From Bifidobacterium breve (GTDB taxonomy: Bacteria; Actinomycetota; Thermoleophilia; Solirubrobacterales; Solirubrobacteraceae), in NCBI GenBank assembly GCA_945878865.1, contig CAMCUD010000016.1:45178-109177 (forward strand): a stretch of DNA of 64,000 nucleotides, given 5' to 3'. Shown here in pieces: positions 52,659-62,382 of this stretch. The position numbers and the translations under genes are program-made. The notes below the pieces were generated by a model. It was not told where the DNA came from. It ran no database searches and saw nothing but the letters and a program-made list of their open reading frames with translations. The first letter of the stretch is position 1. Every line of letters begins with the position of its first letter.

Positions 52659-53543
52659 ATGTCCCCCCGCCGCATCGTCCTCGCCGTCCTCGCCCTCCTC
52701 ACGCTGCTCGCCGTCCCGGCCGCAGCGCACGCCGACGCGCCCCCGGGTGCGCAGCAATGGAAGGTCCTCAACGCCTCCAGCGTCGAGAACGGCGTGCAGT
52801 ACCACCTGCTCAACACGAAGAACAACAGCCGCATCGGCTACGGCGACCGATGGTTCGGCGTCGACCTGGAGTGGACCAGCGGCGGCGGCGACTTCGTCTT
52901 CATGAAGGACAGCGGCAAGTCGAACGTCCGCGACCACCGCCGCGGCCCGCTCGCCACCGATCAGAACGTCTCGATCTACAACACGAAGACGCGGCGCTAC
53001 CTGCGCTACGAGAAGCGCGGCGACGCGAAAGCCGAGCTTGAGTGGAACAGCACGCCGCGGTACGAGTGGCAGCTCGACTCCCAGCAGGGCGCAACGTTCT
53101 CCCTGCTCAACACGAAGGTGAAGAAGCACCTCGTCTACCAGGTCAAGAACTACGGCATCAACCTCGGGTGGTACGAGACCTCCGCGCCGACGACGCAGTC
53201 GTTCAGCGTCGGGCTCTCCGCCCAGCCGATCGTGCAGGGCTGGGTGCCCTACGCCGGCAGCTTCGGCGGCGGGACCCGAGGGACGCTGCAGAGCGTGCAG
53301 AACGCGAGCAGCTCCGCGACGCTGCTGTTCGTCAAGCCCGGCCGCGGCACCCAGGACTGCGGCGATCCGACGGCCACGGTGCCCGTCGCACCGCGCGCGA
53401 CCATGACGGCCGACCAGCTGAAGATGCTCTACGGCAGCGCCACGCCGCGGCTGCCCGTGAACTTCCTGGCCTGCCTGACCACGCCCACGCCCCAGTCGAT
53501 CAGCCTGACGTTCGTGAACATCACGTACCGGCTGGACGCCTGA
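52659..53543 (+). CDS. Secreted protein with three-fold internal repeat (beta-trefoil-like)
   Basis: A 294-residue exported protein: signal peptide MSPRRIVLAVLALLTLLAVP to a HADA region near residue 26. The mature N-terminal half contains three similar units: YHLLNTKNNSRIGYGDRWFG, VSIYNTKTRRYLRYEKRG, and FSLLNTKVKKHLVYQVKN; two end in (G)xxLEW/NLGW. Three-fold repeats of this kind suggest a beta-trefoil binding domain (agglutinin/ricin-like), by inference. The C-terminal 120 residues (VQGWVPYAGSFGGGTRGTLQ) have no recognised family. Possibly a secreted lectin-like protein. The ATG at 52659 fits the signal peptide. Confidence 0.7.
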   Translation: MSPRRIVLAVLALLTLLAVPAAAHADAPPGAQQWKVLNASSVENGVQYHLLNTKNNSRIGYGDRWFGVDLEWTSGGGDFVFMKDSGKSNVRDHRRGPLATDQNVSIYNTKTRRYLRYEKRGDAKAELEWNSTPRYEWQLDSQQGATFSLLNTKVKKHLVYQVKNYGINLGWYETSAPTTQSFSVGLSAQPIVQGWVPYAGSFGGGTRGTLQSVQNASSSATLLFVKPGRGTQDCGDPTATVPVAPRATMTADQLKMLYGSATPRLPVNFLACLTTPTPQSISLTFVNITYRLDA

Positions 53544-53574
53544 ACCGACGCCGCCCCGCCGATCTGCGGCTCGC

Positions 53575-54885
53575 TCACGGGGCGGGGGCGGGCTGCAGGC
53601 GGGGGAAGTTCCCCGGGGTCGCCGGCTGGTTGTCGAGCGCGTCGTTCGGCTCCGGGTACGCGTTGGTGCAGGCACCGCCGCCGGCGGGCTTGGGCGTGAC
53701 GCACTCGGCCTTGCGCCCGAAGCTCAGCACCGGGTCGATCATGAGGAACACGCGGAGCCACGCGCCGTCCTTGTCGCCGCTGGCGGTCGCCGAGGCGAGG
53801 TGCGCGAACATCGCGGCGTAGCCGTTGGACCGCGGCGCCAGCCAGTTGGCCAGCGGGATGATGTTGCGCAGCGTCGGGACGAGCCAGGCCGAGAGCGGCT
53901 CGAGCTGCTGGACGAGCGGCGTGGCATCCCGGAGCGCCGGCACGGCCGCGTCGGAGAGCTGGGGCAGGCCGTCGATCACGCCCGCGGCGCCGCGAACCGT
54001 CGGGCCGAGCCGGTCGAACACCGGCTTGAGATCGGTCGTGGCTGCAGAGAGGTCGCGGACCACCGGCCGGGTGTCATCGACGAGGCCGGGCAGGTTGTCG
54101 ACCGTCACGCCGGCGGCGGTCGTCAGCCGCCGCGTCTCGGTGATGCCCTCCTGCAGCGCCTGGGTGCGGGTGGAGAACGCCTGCAGGGTCGTCTGCCCGT
54201 CGGCCACGATGGAGCGCAGCGTCGCCTCGCGCTGGCCGAGGGCCTGCGCGAGCGTGCTGCCGTTGGCGATCAGACCGGCCACGGTGTCGCCCTGGCCGTC
54301 GAGGATCTTCGTCAGGCGGCGCAGCTCCATGACGACGTCCGTGGTGCTGGACACGGTGTTGCGCAGCTTCGACGGATCGTCACCGCCGTCGATGCCCTCG
54401 TTGATCGTCTGGATCGTGTTGCGCAGGTGCTGACGCGTGCCGGGGCCGACGATCTGCAGCGCCTCGTCAGGGTCGACGGTCGGCAGCACCGGGACCTTCG
54501 CGCCCGACGCGAGCGGCTCAGCGCCCTGAGGGCCGCGCGAGAGCCGCACGTACGCTTCGCCGAATGCGGTGCGCCGCCCGAGCTGCGCGGTGCCGCCCTG
54601 GCGCACCGGGCGGAACTCCGGCTCGACGGTGAACGTGACGTCGGCGCCGTCGACGCCGGCGTCGACCTTCGTGACCTCGCCGACCTTCACCCCGTTGACC
54701 ATGACGAGCGACTTGGGCAGCAGCTGGCCGCTCTCGTCCATGTGGACGGTGAGCTTGTAGCCGGACTGGCCGACCTGGCTGCCGGGGCCGCCGAACGCCT
54801 GGTTGAAGACGACGAACGCCACGATTGCGACCGCCGAGATGACCGCGAGGACGACGATGCCGCGGGCCGGGACACGCCGATTCAT
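53575..54885 (-). CDS. MCE family protein (sixth MCE gene of the operon)
   Basis: A 436-residue MlaD/MCE-domain protein. N-terminal transmembrane segment (RGIVVLAVISAVAIVAFVVF), MCE domain at about 40-125 (YKLTVHMDESGQLLPKSLVM, VGEVTKVDAG), then a long helical region (TVDNLPGLVDDTRPVVRDLS) typical of tunnel-forming Mce proteins, and a Cys-containing tail (CTNAYPEP). It belongs to a lipid-uptake complex spanning the envelope. The ATG at 54885 overlaps the preceding gene (ATGA). Last gene of the operon; no lipobox is seen. Confidence 0.9.
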   Translation of the reverse strand: MNRRVPARGIVVLAVISAVAIVAFVVFNQAFGGPGSQVGQSGYKLTVHMDESGQLLPKSLVMVNGVKVGEVTKVDAGVDGADVTFTVEPEFRPVRQGGTAQLGRRTAFGEAYVRLSRGPQGAEPLASGAKVPVLPTVDPDEALQIVGPGTRQHLRNTIQTINEGIDGGDDPSKLRNTVSSTTDVVMELRRLTKILDGQGDTVAGLIANGSTLAQALGQREATLRSIVADGQTTLQAFSTRTQALQEGITETRRLTTAAGVTVDNLPGLVDDTRPVVRDLSAATTDLKPVFDRLGPTVRGAAGVIDGLPQLSDAAVPALRDATPLVQQLEPLSAWLVPTLRNIIPLANWLAPRSNGYAAMFAHLASATASGDKDGAWLRVFLMIDPVLSFGRKAECVTPKPAGGGACTNAYPEPNDALDNQPATPGNFPRLQPAPAP

Positions 54886-56267
54886 CCGCCGCTCCCCTTC
54901 GTCACCGGGTCGTTGCCGGGCAGGCCCGGGGTGAGCGCCCGCAGGATGCAGGCCATCTTGTCGGTCGCGCACTTCTCCTCGAGGAGCTTGGCGACGCCCT
55001 CCTCAACCGCCTGGCGGTCCGCGGCGCTGGCGGTCGCCGAGCGCTTGGCCGACCGCGTGGACGATCCCGACGTGGACGTGTCGAAGCCGAAGTTCGCCGG
55101 ATTGACCGGTTCGATCGAGCTGAAGATCGCGCGGCCCATCACGCCGTTGACGTTGCTCGTCGAGACGGCGCCGCTGACGAGGTCACCGAGCTGCGCGACG
55201 CCCTTGCTGTAGTCCGCGAGCGTGTCGACCGTGCGCGCGGCGGCCTCCACCGACGGCCGGCCCTCAGCCGCGGCCGAGCCCAGCCGCGACGTGAACTCCC
55301 GGATCGCCGGCAGCTGCGTCTTGCCGGTCTTCTCCAGGGCCTCGGCGTCGGAGATCAGCTGCTTGGCCGCCGGGGTGAGCTGCCGCGCCGTCCTCAACCC
55401 GTCCGGGAGCGCCTCGAGCGCCGGGAGGGTCCCGTCCATCGCCTCGGTGAGCGGGCCCGCGAGCGCCTTGATGTGCCGGAGCGTCACCTGCGCGGACTCC
55501 AGCGTGGCGGGGAGCTCACGCATCGTCTGCTCGAGCTCGGGCGAGCGCGCCGCCGTCACGTCGAGCACGCGGCTGCCGTTGTCGATCACGCTGGCCAGCT
55601 CGTCCCGCCGGCGGGCGAGCACCGTGGAGATCTCGTTGAGGTCGCCCACGAGCTGGGTGACGAGCCTGCGGCGGTCGGCGACCGCCTCGGTCACCCGCCG
55701 GATGCTCGCCATCATCGGCGCGGACTGGCGCACGGCGTCCTCGAGGTCGCCCCCGCGCCCCTTCAGGGCGACGTCGGACTCGCCCAGCAGGACCTGCAGA
55801 TACGCGCGCGTGTCGGCGTCGAGCACCGACAGGACCTTGTCCGGTGCGACGTACGTGGTCGAGCTCTCGGCCTTGATCGTCCCCCCGGAGGGCATCTCGC
55901 CCTGGGACGGGTCGCCGGGATCGACGTTGACCGAGAGGACGGGCACCGCGCCGATCGGGCGCAGCACCGCGCTCGCGTTCTTGAAGACCTTGCCCTTGAC
56001 GGACGGCTCGAGCTCGAGCGTCGCGACCGCCTTGTCGCCCTCGACGTGCACGGCGACGACGCGCCCCTGCTTCGTCCCGGCCACGGTGGCGAGCGGGTGG
56101 TCGGCGCCGTCGAGGCCGGCGGCGTCGTCGAACTGCACCTCCACGACGTACGGATCGGGGGTCCACGGCAGCTCGACGTCGACCTTGTTCAGCGTGAAGA
56201 CGATCGCGACGACCGCGGCGATGATCAGCGCCAGCACCGCCGGCCGGGCCATGGGCATGCCGCTCAT
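54882..56267 (-). CDS. MCE family protein (fifth)
   Basis: A 461-residue MCE protein with an N-terminal membrane helix (RPAVLALIIAAVVAIVFTLN), MCE domain at 40-130 (PYVVEVQFDDAAGLDGADHP, VVAVHVEGDKAVATLEL) and extended helical coiled region. Its C-terminus carries paired cysteines (CATDKMACILRALTPG). In mycobacterial operons the fifth MCE (MceE) is usually a lipoprotein, but I see no lipobox here. The ATG at 56267 overlaps the previous gene; 56276 is an alternative. Confidence 0.9.
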   Translation of the reverse strand: MSGMPMARPAVLALIIAAVVAIVFTLNKVDVELPWTPDPYVVEVQFDDAAGLDGADHPLATVAGTKQGRVVAVHVEGDKAVATLELEPSVKGKVFKNASAVLRPIGAVPVLSVNVDPGDPSQGEMPSGGTIKAESSTTYVAPDKVLSVLDADTRAYLQVLLGESDVALKGRGGDLEDAVRQSAPMMASIRRVTEAVADRRRLVTQLVGDLNEISTVLARRRDELASVIDNGSRVLDVTAARSPELEQTMRELPATLESAQVTLRHIKALAGPLTEAMDGTLPALEALPDGLRTARQLTPAAKQLISDAEALEKTGKTQLPAIREFTSRLGSAAAEGRPSVEAAARTVDTLADYSKGVAQLGDLVSGAVSTSNVNGVMGRAIFSSIEPVNPANFGFDTSTSGSSTRSAKRSATASAADRQAVEEGVAKLLEEKCATDKMACILRALTPGLPGNDPVTKGSGG

Positions 56268-57577
56268 CCGCCGCACCCCTGGGCCGGGCGGCCCGTCGCG
56301 TCGTAGAGGGTCTGGCCGCAGGCCTTGGCCTTGCGCGCAGCGCTCGGCAGCGTGTTCGTCATGCCGAGCAGGCCGTTGACGAGGTCGCCGCTGATCTGGC
56401 CGAAGTGGCCCTTGCCGTACGTCGGGTCCTGGCCCTCCGCACGGTAGTTGGCAAACGCGCCCGTCAGGCCGGCGCCCGCCGCCAGGAACTGGTCGAACGC
56501 CGGAGTGCCGAGGCGGCCCTTGGCCGTGACGGCGGGAAGCGCCCGGGAGTTCAGCGTGTCCACCGACCTGCCGATCGGCGCGAGTAGCGCGCGGACCGCC
56601 GGGGACGAGGCCGCGAGGTCCTGCAGGACGAGCTGGAGGTCACGGGTCAGGGGCGGCGCGGCCTGGAGGACAGGCACCGAACGGCGCAGCAGCGGGCCGA
56701 CGTCCTCCAGCAGCGGCGTGGCCTCGTCGAGCACCGGGCCGGCCACGGCGGTCAAACGGTTCAGCCGGCGGGTGATGTCGACCAGCGTCGACGAGTTCGC
56801 GCGCAGCTCGTCGATCGCGCCCGGCAGCGCCACGAGCAGCGCATCGAGGGTCTGCCCGTTGTCGGTGTCGACCGCGGCGAGGGTGCGCTCGGCGTGGGTC
56901 AGCGAGGCGGCGATCTCGTCGGCGCGCGACCCGAGCGCGGGCGTGCCGAGCGACAGGTTTCGCACGGTGCGGCGGAGCTCGTCGCCGTTCGGCCCCTGCG
57001 CGGCGCGCGCCGCGGGCACGGCGGCCTTCAGGGTCTCGGGCGCCTCGCTGAGCGTCTCGCCGAGGGCCTTCTCCGCGCCCGGCGTCGCCAGCTTCGCGTT
57101 CTCCTCGGTGATGTCCTGAACCGCCTCGCGCCGGGGGGCATCGAGGCCGCGCAGCGATTCGTCGAGCGCCACGTAGACGGTCGTGCGCGACTTCGGGATG
57201 ACGCGATCGCCGAGTTTGCCGGCGGACGGCGTGCCCGGATCGAGGTCGACGAACGCGTCGCCCTCGAACGCCGTGTGCGGGCGCAGCGACACCGTTGCGT
57301 CGGCGTAGACCGTTCCCGCCTCGGGCGTGAGCTTGAGCTCGAGCTTCGCGTCGTCGCCCACGCGGACCACCCGGCCGATCTCGCCGACGTTCACCCCCGC
57401 GACCCGCACGTCGCGATCGACCCGCGCCAGGCCCTTCGCCTCGTCGAAGGTCGCCCACACGACCTGCTGCTCGCGGAACGGATGCGGGCGCACCGTCAGC
57501 ACCGCGACCACGATCGGGACGAGCACGACGACAGCCGCGCCGATGAGGCGCTTGCGGGTGATGCGCTCGCTCAGCAC
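56264..57577 (-). CDS. MCE family protein (fourth)
   Basis: A 437-residue MCE protein with membrane helix (KRLIGAAVVVLVPIVVAVLT), MCE domain at 45-125 (VVWATFDEAKGLARVDRDVR, PHTAFEGDAFVDLDPGT) and helical domain, ending with CGQTLYDATGRPAQGC. The GTG at 57577 follows GGAGAAGG and overlaps the previous gene's stop by 7 nt. Confidence 0.9.
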   Translation of the reverse strand: MLSERITRKRLIGAAVVVLVPIVVAVLTVRPHPFREQQVVWATFDEAKGLARVDRDVRVAGVNVGEIGRVVRVGDDAKLELKLTPEAGTVYADATVSLRPHTAFEGDAFVDLDPGTPSAGKLGDRVIPKSRTTVYVALDESLRGLDAPRREAVQDITEENAKLATPGAEKALGETLSEAPETLKAAVPAARAAQGPNGDELRRTVRNLSLGTPALGSRADEIAASLTHAERTLAAVDTDNGQTLDALLVALPGAIDELRANSSTLVDITRRLNRLTAVAGPVLDEATPLLEDVGPLLRRSVPVLQAAPPLTRDLQLVLQDLAASSPAVRALLAPIGRSVDTLNSRALPAVTAKGRLGTPAFDQFLAAGAGLTGAFANYRAEGQDPTYGKGHFGQISGDLVNGLLGMTNTLPSAARKAKACGQTLYDATGRPAQGCGG

Positions 57578-58857
57578 TGACCCTTCTCCCCTGCGTCCTG
57601 GCGGGACGTGCGCGGCGCCGGATACGGGTTGCGCGCGGTGCCGCACGTGAAGACCGCGCCGAAGCGCAGCCCGGGATTGCCCGGCGCCGTGAAGCCCTCG
57701 GCGTACGTCTTCGAGGTGACCGCCTCGAGGCCCTTGACGCCCGCGAGCAGGTCGGAGCGGTAGCCGTCGAGCAGCTCGGTGATCGTCGTGATCGGGTCGA
57801 CCGCCGGCCGGATGAGCTCGACGGGACCGCGCATGGCGTACATCGCGCGCGGACCCTGAGCGAGCGCCTTCGACGCCACGGGGCCCAGGCGGGTCGCTGC
57901 GCGGCGCAGCTCCGGGCTGCTGGCCAGCGCGCGGCGTAGGACGGGAAGCTCGGCCGCCAGGCTCTCCGTCGCGGGCGTCACGTCGCGCGACAACTTCGTG
58001 AGCTGGTCGAGCAGCGCGTCGAGCTCCGGGCTGACCTGGTTGAGCTGGGCCAGCAGCGGGCCGGCGGCATCGACGGTCGCCGCGAGGTCGTCGCGCCGCT
58101 GGTCGATCGCCTCGACCGTCGTGGCGGTGTCACGCAGAGTCGCGGGCAGCTGGCCGCTGCCGCCCAGTCCCCGGGCGATCGCCTGGCCGCCGGTCACGAG
58201 GTTCGTGAGGTCGCCGGGCTCGGGCGTGAGCGCGTCGGCGACCGGGACGCCCTCGCGGAGCATGCGCGGCAGCTGCTGCGCCGTCGTGTTGAGCGCCTCG
58301 CCCTGCCCGGCGACGGCCGCGCCGCCCGTGCGCAGAATGCCGGCGACGGCGGTGCGCGTGGCGGCGTCGAACGCCTCCGCGGCCTCGGGGAGGCTCGTCC
58401 CGCTCGTCACCTGCGCGCGCTGGATCGTCCCGCCGTCTTCCAACGGATCCCCGCCCTTCGGCGAGAGGTCGATGAACGTCAGGCCCGATGCCGGACGGAC
58501 GCGCACCTTCGCGGTCGTCTCCTCGCCGATCGGCCAGTACGCCGGCAGGATCTCGACCTCCACCTTCGTCCCGCCGTCCACGGGGACCGAGGACTTCACG
58601 ATGCCGGCGCGCTGACCGGCGATCCGCACGGTGTCCGCGGTGTCGACCGGCAGGGCGCCGGTGGGCAGCTCGATGGTCAGCTTGTAGCGCTTCTGGAAGG
58701 GCACGCCGTTGACCGAGAGGAGGATCACCCACGTGATGAGGGCGCCCACGATCAGCGCCCCGATGCCGAGCATCCGCGGGTTGCGCGTCGCCGACGTCGC
58801 GAGCGCGACGAGGGGGCGGCCGGGACGGTGGGTGGGGGTGCGCGTCGGTCGGCTCAT
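57571..58857 (-). CDS. MCE family protein (third)
   Basis: A 428-residue MCE protein. A membrane helix (GIGALIVGALITWVILLSV) follows a basic N-terminus rich in Pro and Arg. MCE domain at 55-140 (YKLTIELPTGALPVDTADTV, VRPASGLTFIDLSPKGG), then helical region and C-terminal FTCGTARNPYPAP, which resembles MceA/C ends. Starts at 58857, overlapping the upstream gene (ATGA). Confidence 0.9.
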   Translation of the reverse strand: MSRPTRTPTHRPGRPLVALATSATRNPRMLGIGALIVGALITWVILLSVNGVPFQKRYKLTIELPTGALPVDTADTVRIAGQRAGIVKSSVPVDGGTKVEVEILPAYWPIGEETTAKVRVRPASGLTFIDLSPKGGDPLEDGGTIQRAQVTSGTSLPEAAEAFDAATRTAVAGILRTGGAAVAGQGEALNTTAQQLPRMLREGVPVADALTPEPGDLTNLVTGGQAIARGLGGSGQLPATLRDTATTVEAIDQRRDDLAATVDAAGPLLAQLNQVSPELDALLDQLTKLSRDVTPATESLAAELPVLRRALASSPELRRAATRLGPVASKALAQGPRAMYAMRGPVELIRPAVDPITTITELLDGYRSDLLAGVKGLEAVTSKTYAEGFTAPGNPGLRFGAVFTCGTARNPYPAPRTSRQDAGEKGQC

Positions 58858-60257
58858 CGCATGAGGTAGTCGAGGACCTGGGCTTGGGCGTCGTCGGCCG
58901 GCGGATCCTGCTTGGCGGCCTGCGTGGTCTCCCGCGGCGTCTTCGCGTCCTTGGCGGTGCGCAGGTTCACTGGGGTGAGGAGATCGACGCCCCGGCCGAG
59001 CAGCTGGGCCAGGCAGCCGGGCCGGATCGGGACGCCGAACGTCTCGCAGCTCAGCACGACGCCGGTGCGCAGCCACATGCGCGCCGGGTCGACCTCGGGC
59101 GTCGTCGGCTGATCGCCGCGTTCGACGGCGATCGCCCCGAGCCCGACCTGGCCCTTCGGGTCGTCGCCGTAGGTGTCCGCGCCGAACAGCGCCTTGGCGC
59201 CGTCGCCGAAGACCGGCGAGAGCACCTGCAGGAGCCCGGAGGCCGGCAGGAGGACATCCACCGGATCGAGGTCGGTGAGCCGGTCGGACACCGGCTCGGC
59301 CGCCTTGAGCGTGGCGCGCAGCTGCGAGATGACCGGCGCGAGCACCGTGAGCGTCGTCTTGACGTCCTGGGAGAACGGCTTGATGAGCGGCGCGGCCGTC
59401 CGCAGCTCGGGCGCCGCGTCGGCGAGCGTGAGCGCCAGCGGGCGGGCGGCGTCGGTGAGCAGCCGCACCCGCGCGAGCGCGCGGCGCGTCGCGGCCATGC
59501 CCTCCGGGGCGTTGGCGAGCAGCCGATCGAGCTCCTGCGAACGGCTCGCCGTCGTCGCGAGGAGCCCGCTCATGGCCTGCGTGCCGCGGTCGATGTCCTG
59601 CGAGGAGTCGGCGAGCTGGCCGCTGAGGCGCTGCGCATCCTGCACGACGGCGCGCAGGTCGACCTCCTGGTTGTCGAGCTCGCGCAGCACGTCGCCGAGC
59701 GCCTGCATGCCGGGGCGCAGCTGCAGGATGGCGGCGTTGAGGTCTGCGCCCCGGTGCTCGGCGGCGATGCTGAGCTGGGTCATGAGGGCCTGGAGCCCCT
59801 GCCGCTCGGGCTCGCGGAACGTGCTGAACAGCTCGTCCAGGCGCGGGAGCGCGAGGGTACGCTGCGCGGAGATCGCGCCCTGCAGCGGCTCGGAGTCGTT
59901 GCCGAGCTCGAGGTCGACGTACGTGTCCCCGAGCACGTCCTGCTGGCGGATCGCGGCGCTCGCGTCGGTCCGCGGCTGCGGGATGTCGCGCGTGAGGCGC
60001 AGGCCGACGGCCGCCGTGCCCTGGTCGGTGAGCTCGACGCTTTCGACCGTGCCGGCGACCGCGCCGTGGACGCGGACCGTCATGCCGGGGACCAGCGGCC
60101 AGGAGTTGCGGAACTCCGCGTTGACGAGCTTGCCGCCCAGCGCGCCGCGCTGGGAGACCAGCAGCTTGCCACTGGAGAGCAGATAGAGCAGGCCGAGCGC
60201 GCCCACGAGGGCGAGCACCATCGTCCATCCCGCCCAGCGGGCGATGCGGGGGTTCAC
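58854..60257 (-). CDS. MCE family protein (second)
   Basis: A 467-residue MCE protein with membrane helix (WTMVLALVGALGLLYLLSSG), MCE domain at 38-125 (NAEFRNSWPLVPGMTVRVHG, LGDTYVDLELG) and helical region. It ends with a Lys/Gln-rich segment. Start is GTG 60257, overlapping the first MCE gene by GTGA. Confidence 0.88.
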   Translation of the reverse strand: MNPRIARWAGWTMVLALVGALGLLYLLSSGKLLVSQRGALGGKLVNAEFRNSWPLVPGMTVRVHGAVAGTVESVELTDQGTAAVGLRLTRDIPQPRTDASAAIRQQDVLGDTYVDLELGNDSEPLQGAISAQRTLALPRLDELFSTFREPERQGLQALMTQLSIAAEHRGADLNAAILQLRPGMQALGDVLRELDNQEVDLRAVVQDAQRLSGQLADSSQDIDRGTQAMSGLLATTASRSQELDRLLANAPEGMAATRRALARVRLLTDAARPLALTLADAAPELRTAAPLIKPFSQDVKTTLTVLAPVISQLRATLKAAEPVSDRLTDLDPVDVLLPASGLLQVLSPVFGDGAKALFGADTYGDDPKGQVGLGAIAVERGDQPTTPEVDPARMWLRTGVVLSCETFGVPIRPGCLAQLLGRGVDLLTPVNLRTAKDAKTPRETTQAAKQDPPADDAQAQVLDYLMR

Positions 60258-61609
60258 TTGGCCCCCTCGCGGGCCGCCGCGGCCTGGGCGGCCTTCGCCT
60301 TGGCCGCCTTCTCCTTGTCGGCCTTCGCGTTCTCGGGTGCGATCCAGGGCGTGTCGCCGACGAACGACTTGCGGTAGTCCCTCCAGGGCTGGCCGCCTAC
60401 CGCGCCCGGCGTGCGGTCGAACGGGCGCTCGAGCAGGCCGGCGCCGGTCTCGTCGGCCTTCAGCGGCGTGTTCGGGGGCGGCGTGGCGACGAACATGAGC
60501 CGCCAGGCGTGACCGTTGACGTCGTAGTTCGACAGCGCGTCGCCGAGCAGCGGCAGCCAGCCGACGGCGTCGGGCAGCCGCGCGCGCATGTTGTCGAGCA
60601 GCGGCGCGAACTGCTTGAGGGTCGGCGGCAGCTTGGCGAGGACCGGTGCGGCGTCGCGCAGCATCGGGCGCAGCGCCTCGAGCTGCGCGGGTGCCGTCTC
60701 GGTGAGGTCCTGCACGCTCGACAGCGTCGTCGGGGCGACCTGGAGCAGCCGCCGGATCGTCGGGGCCTGCTTCCGGATCTCCCGCGCAGCCGGGCCCGCG
60801 GAGACCGCGAGGCGCCGCACCCGCGGCGTCGCCTCGTTGAGCTCCACCAGCGCCTGACGGGTGCCGCGCAGCCCCTCGGGCAGCCCGTCGACCGTCGCGG
60901 CCAGCTCGCGCTGGCGCCTGGCCGTCACCGACAGCGTGCTCGCGAGGCGGTCAGAGACCGCTTGAAGCGTCTGCGGGTCCTGCGCCAGCCGCGTCACGAG
61001 CGCGTCGCTCTCGCGCAGGAGCCGCCGCAGCGCGGGCCCGTCAGCCGCGAGGTCAGCGACGAGTGCGGTGGTCTGTCGCAGCGCCTCGTCGCTGTGCTCG
61101 AGCGTCTGCGACAGGTCACCGCCGTGGCCGGCGAGGCCCCGGTCCAGCGACGCGGCGACGCGGCGGACATCGGCGCGGACCTCCGGGGTCAGCGTGCCGA
61201 GCGCGTCGTCGAGCTCGACGGGCTGGTCGGTCCGGCCGAGACCGAGCTCCGTGCCGTCGCGCAGCGGACGCCCCGTGCCGCTCGTCATCTCCACGAAGCG
61301 GTTGAGCTGACCCGCCTGGGAGAGCATCCGCACGCTGGCAGTCGCCCCCTGATGGACGACGTAGTCGTCGTCCATGCGGACCGTGACGACCGGCGTGTCG
61401 TCGTCGTCGAGCGTGACCTCCTCGACCTTCCCGACCTTGACGCCGCCCGCGCGCACCTCGGCGCCGGGGATGAGGCCCATGGTGGCCTCGAAGCGCAGGT
61501 GCAGCTGCTGGCCGGTCGGCTCGCCGCCCGACGTGACGATCAGGAGGCCGACGGCGACGACCGCCGTCGCGAGCAGACCGAGGACGATGGCTCGGGTGCG
61601 GCTGATCAT
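60254..61609 (-). CDS. MCE family protein (first)
   Basis: A 451-residue MCE protein. Membrane helix AIVLGLLATAVVAVGLLIVT; MCE domain at 32-120 (LRFEATMGLIPGAEVRAGGV and LSQAGQLNRFVEMTSGTG); helical region; then a C-terminal tail rich in Lys/Ala (KADKEKAAKAKAAQAAAARE), which is unusual for Mce proteins. The ATG at 61609 overlaps the second YrbE gene (ATGA). Confidence 0.88.
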   Translation of the reverse strand: MISRTRAIVLGLLATAVVAVGLLIVTSGGEPTGQQLHLRFEATMGLIPGAEVRAGGVKVGKVEEVTLDDDDTPVVTVRMDDDYVVHQGATASVRMLSQAGQLNRFVEMTSGTGRPLRDGTELGLGRTDQPVELDDALGTLTPEVRADVRRVAASLDRGLAGHGGDLSQTLEHSDEALRQTTALVADLAADGPALRRLLRESDALVTRLAQDPQTLQAVSDRLASTLSVTARRQRELAATVDGLPEGLRGTRQALVELNEATPRVRRLAVSAGPAAREIRKQAPTIRRLLQVAPTTLSSVQDLTETAPAQLEALRPMLRDAAPVLAKLPPTLKQFAPLLDNMRARLPDAVGWLPLLGDALSNYDVNGHAWRLMFVATPPPNTPLKADETGAGLLERPFDRTPGAVGGQPWRDYRKSFVGDTPWIAPENAKADKEKAAKAKAAQAAAAREGAK

Positions 61610-62382
61610 GCGACGGGGAGATTCGGGTCGAGGCCCCAGAAGACCAAGGTCAGCGCGGTGTTCGCGAACGTCGCCAGGATGAGGTTGATGCCCATCGATC
61701 TGGCGGTGGCCATCCCCACCTCGACCGGTCCACCCCGCACGCTGAAGCCGAAGTACAACGACACGCTGACGACGAGCAGCGCAATCGCGAGGCCCTTGAT
61801 CGCCGAGTACAGGAGATCGAGCGGGCTGAGCGCCGCGTAGAAGCCGATCTCGAACGTGCCCTGCGAGACGTCGGCGAAGTACGCGACGGCGACGAGCCAG
61901 GCACCGAACTGGCCCGCGGCGACCGCGACGGCGTAGACGAGCGGGAGCATGAGCATCGCCGCGACGAGGCGCGTGCTCACGAGGTACGCCACGGCCGGGA
62001 TGCCCATGACCTCGATCGCGTCGACCTCCTCGCGGACCCGCATCGAGCCGAGCTCCGCGACGATCCCGCAGCCGACCTTCGCAGCGAGGATGAAACCGAA
62101 GATGAAGGGCACGACCTCTCGCGTGCTGCAGAACGCGGTGAACACGCCGATCGATGAACCGCCGCCGAGCGCACGAGTTGCGGCGGACGCCTCCAGCCCG
62201 CACGCGCTGCCCATGAGGAAGGCCATGAGCACGATCACGAGCGAGCTGCCGAGCGCGAGGATTCCCGCCTGGCGGAGCACCTCGCCGGTGTACGGGCGGA
62301 GCTTGCCGATGCCCCGCAGGGACGAGCCGACGAAGCTGACGTAGTCGCCGACCTCGTAGAGGGGATCCGGGCGGGTGCTCAT
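61606..62382 (-). CDS. YrbE/MlaE-family ABC permease (YrbEB)
   Basis: A 258-residue permease with five to six helices and the MlaE signature VREEVDAIEVMGIPAVAYLVSTR (shown here in part: EVDAIEVMGIPAVAYL). In Mce systems it couples to an MceG-type ATPase not encoded nearby. Start at 62382 overlaps the first YrbE gene by ATGA. It lies between YrbEA and the first MCE gene. Confidence 0.93.
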   Translation of the reverse strand: MSTRPDPLYEVGDYVSFVGSSLRGIGKLRPYTGEVLRQAGILALGSSLVIVLMAFLMGSACGLEASAATRALGGGSSIGVFTAFCSTREVVPFIFGFILAAKVGCGIVAELGSMRVREEVDAIEVMGIPAVAYLVSTRLVAAMLMLPLVYAVAVAAGQFGAWLVAVAYFADVSQGTFEIGFYAALSPLDLLYSAIKGLAIALLVVSVSLYFGFSVRGGPVEVGMATARSMGINLILATFANTALTLVFWGLDPNLPVA

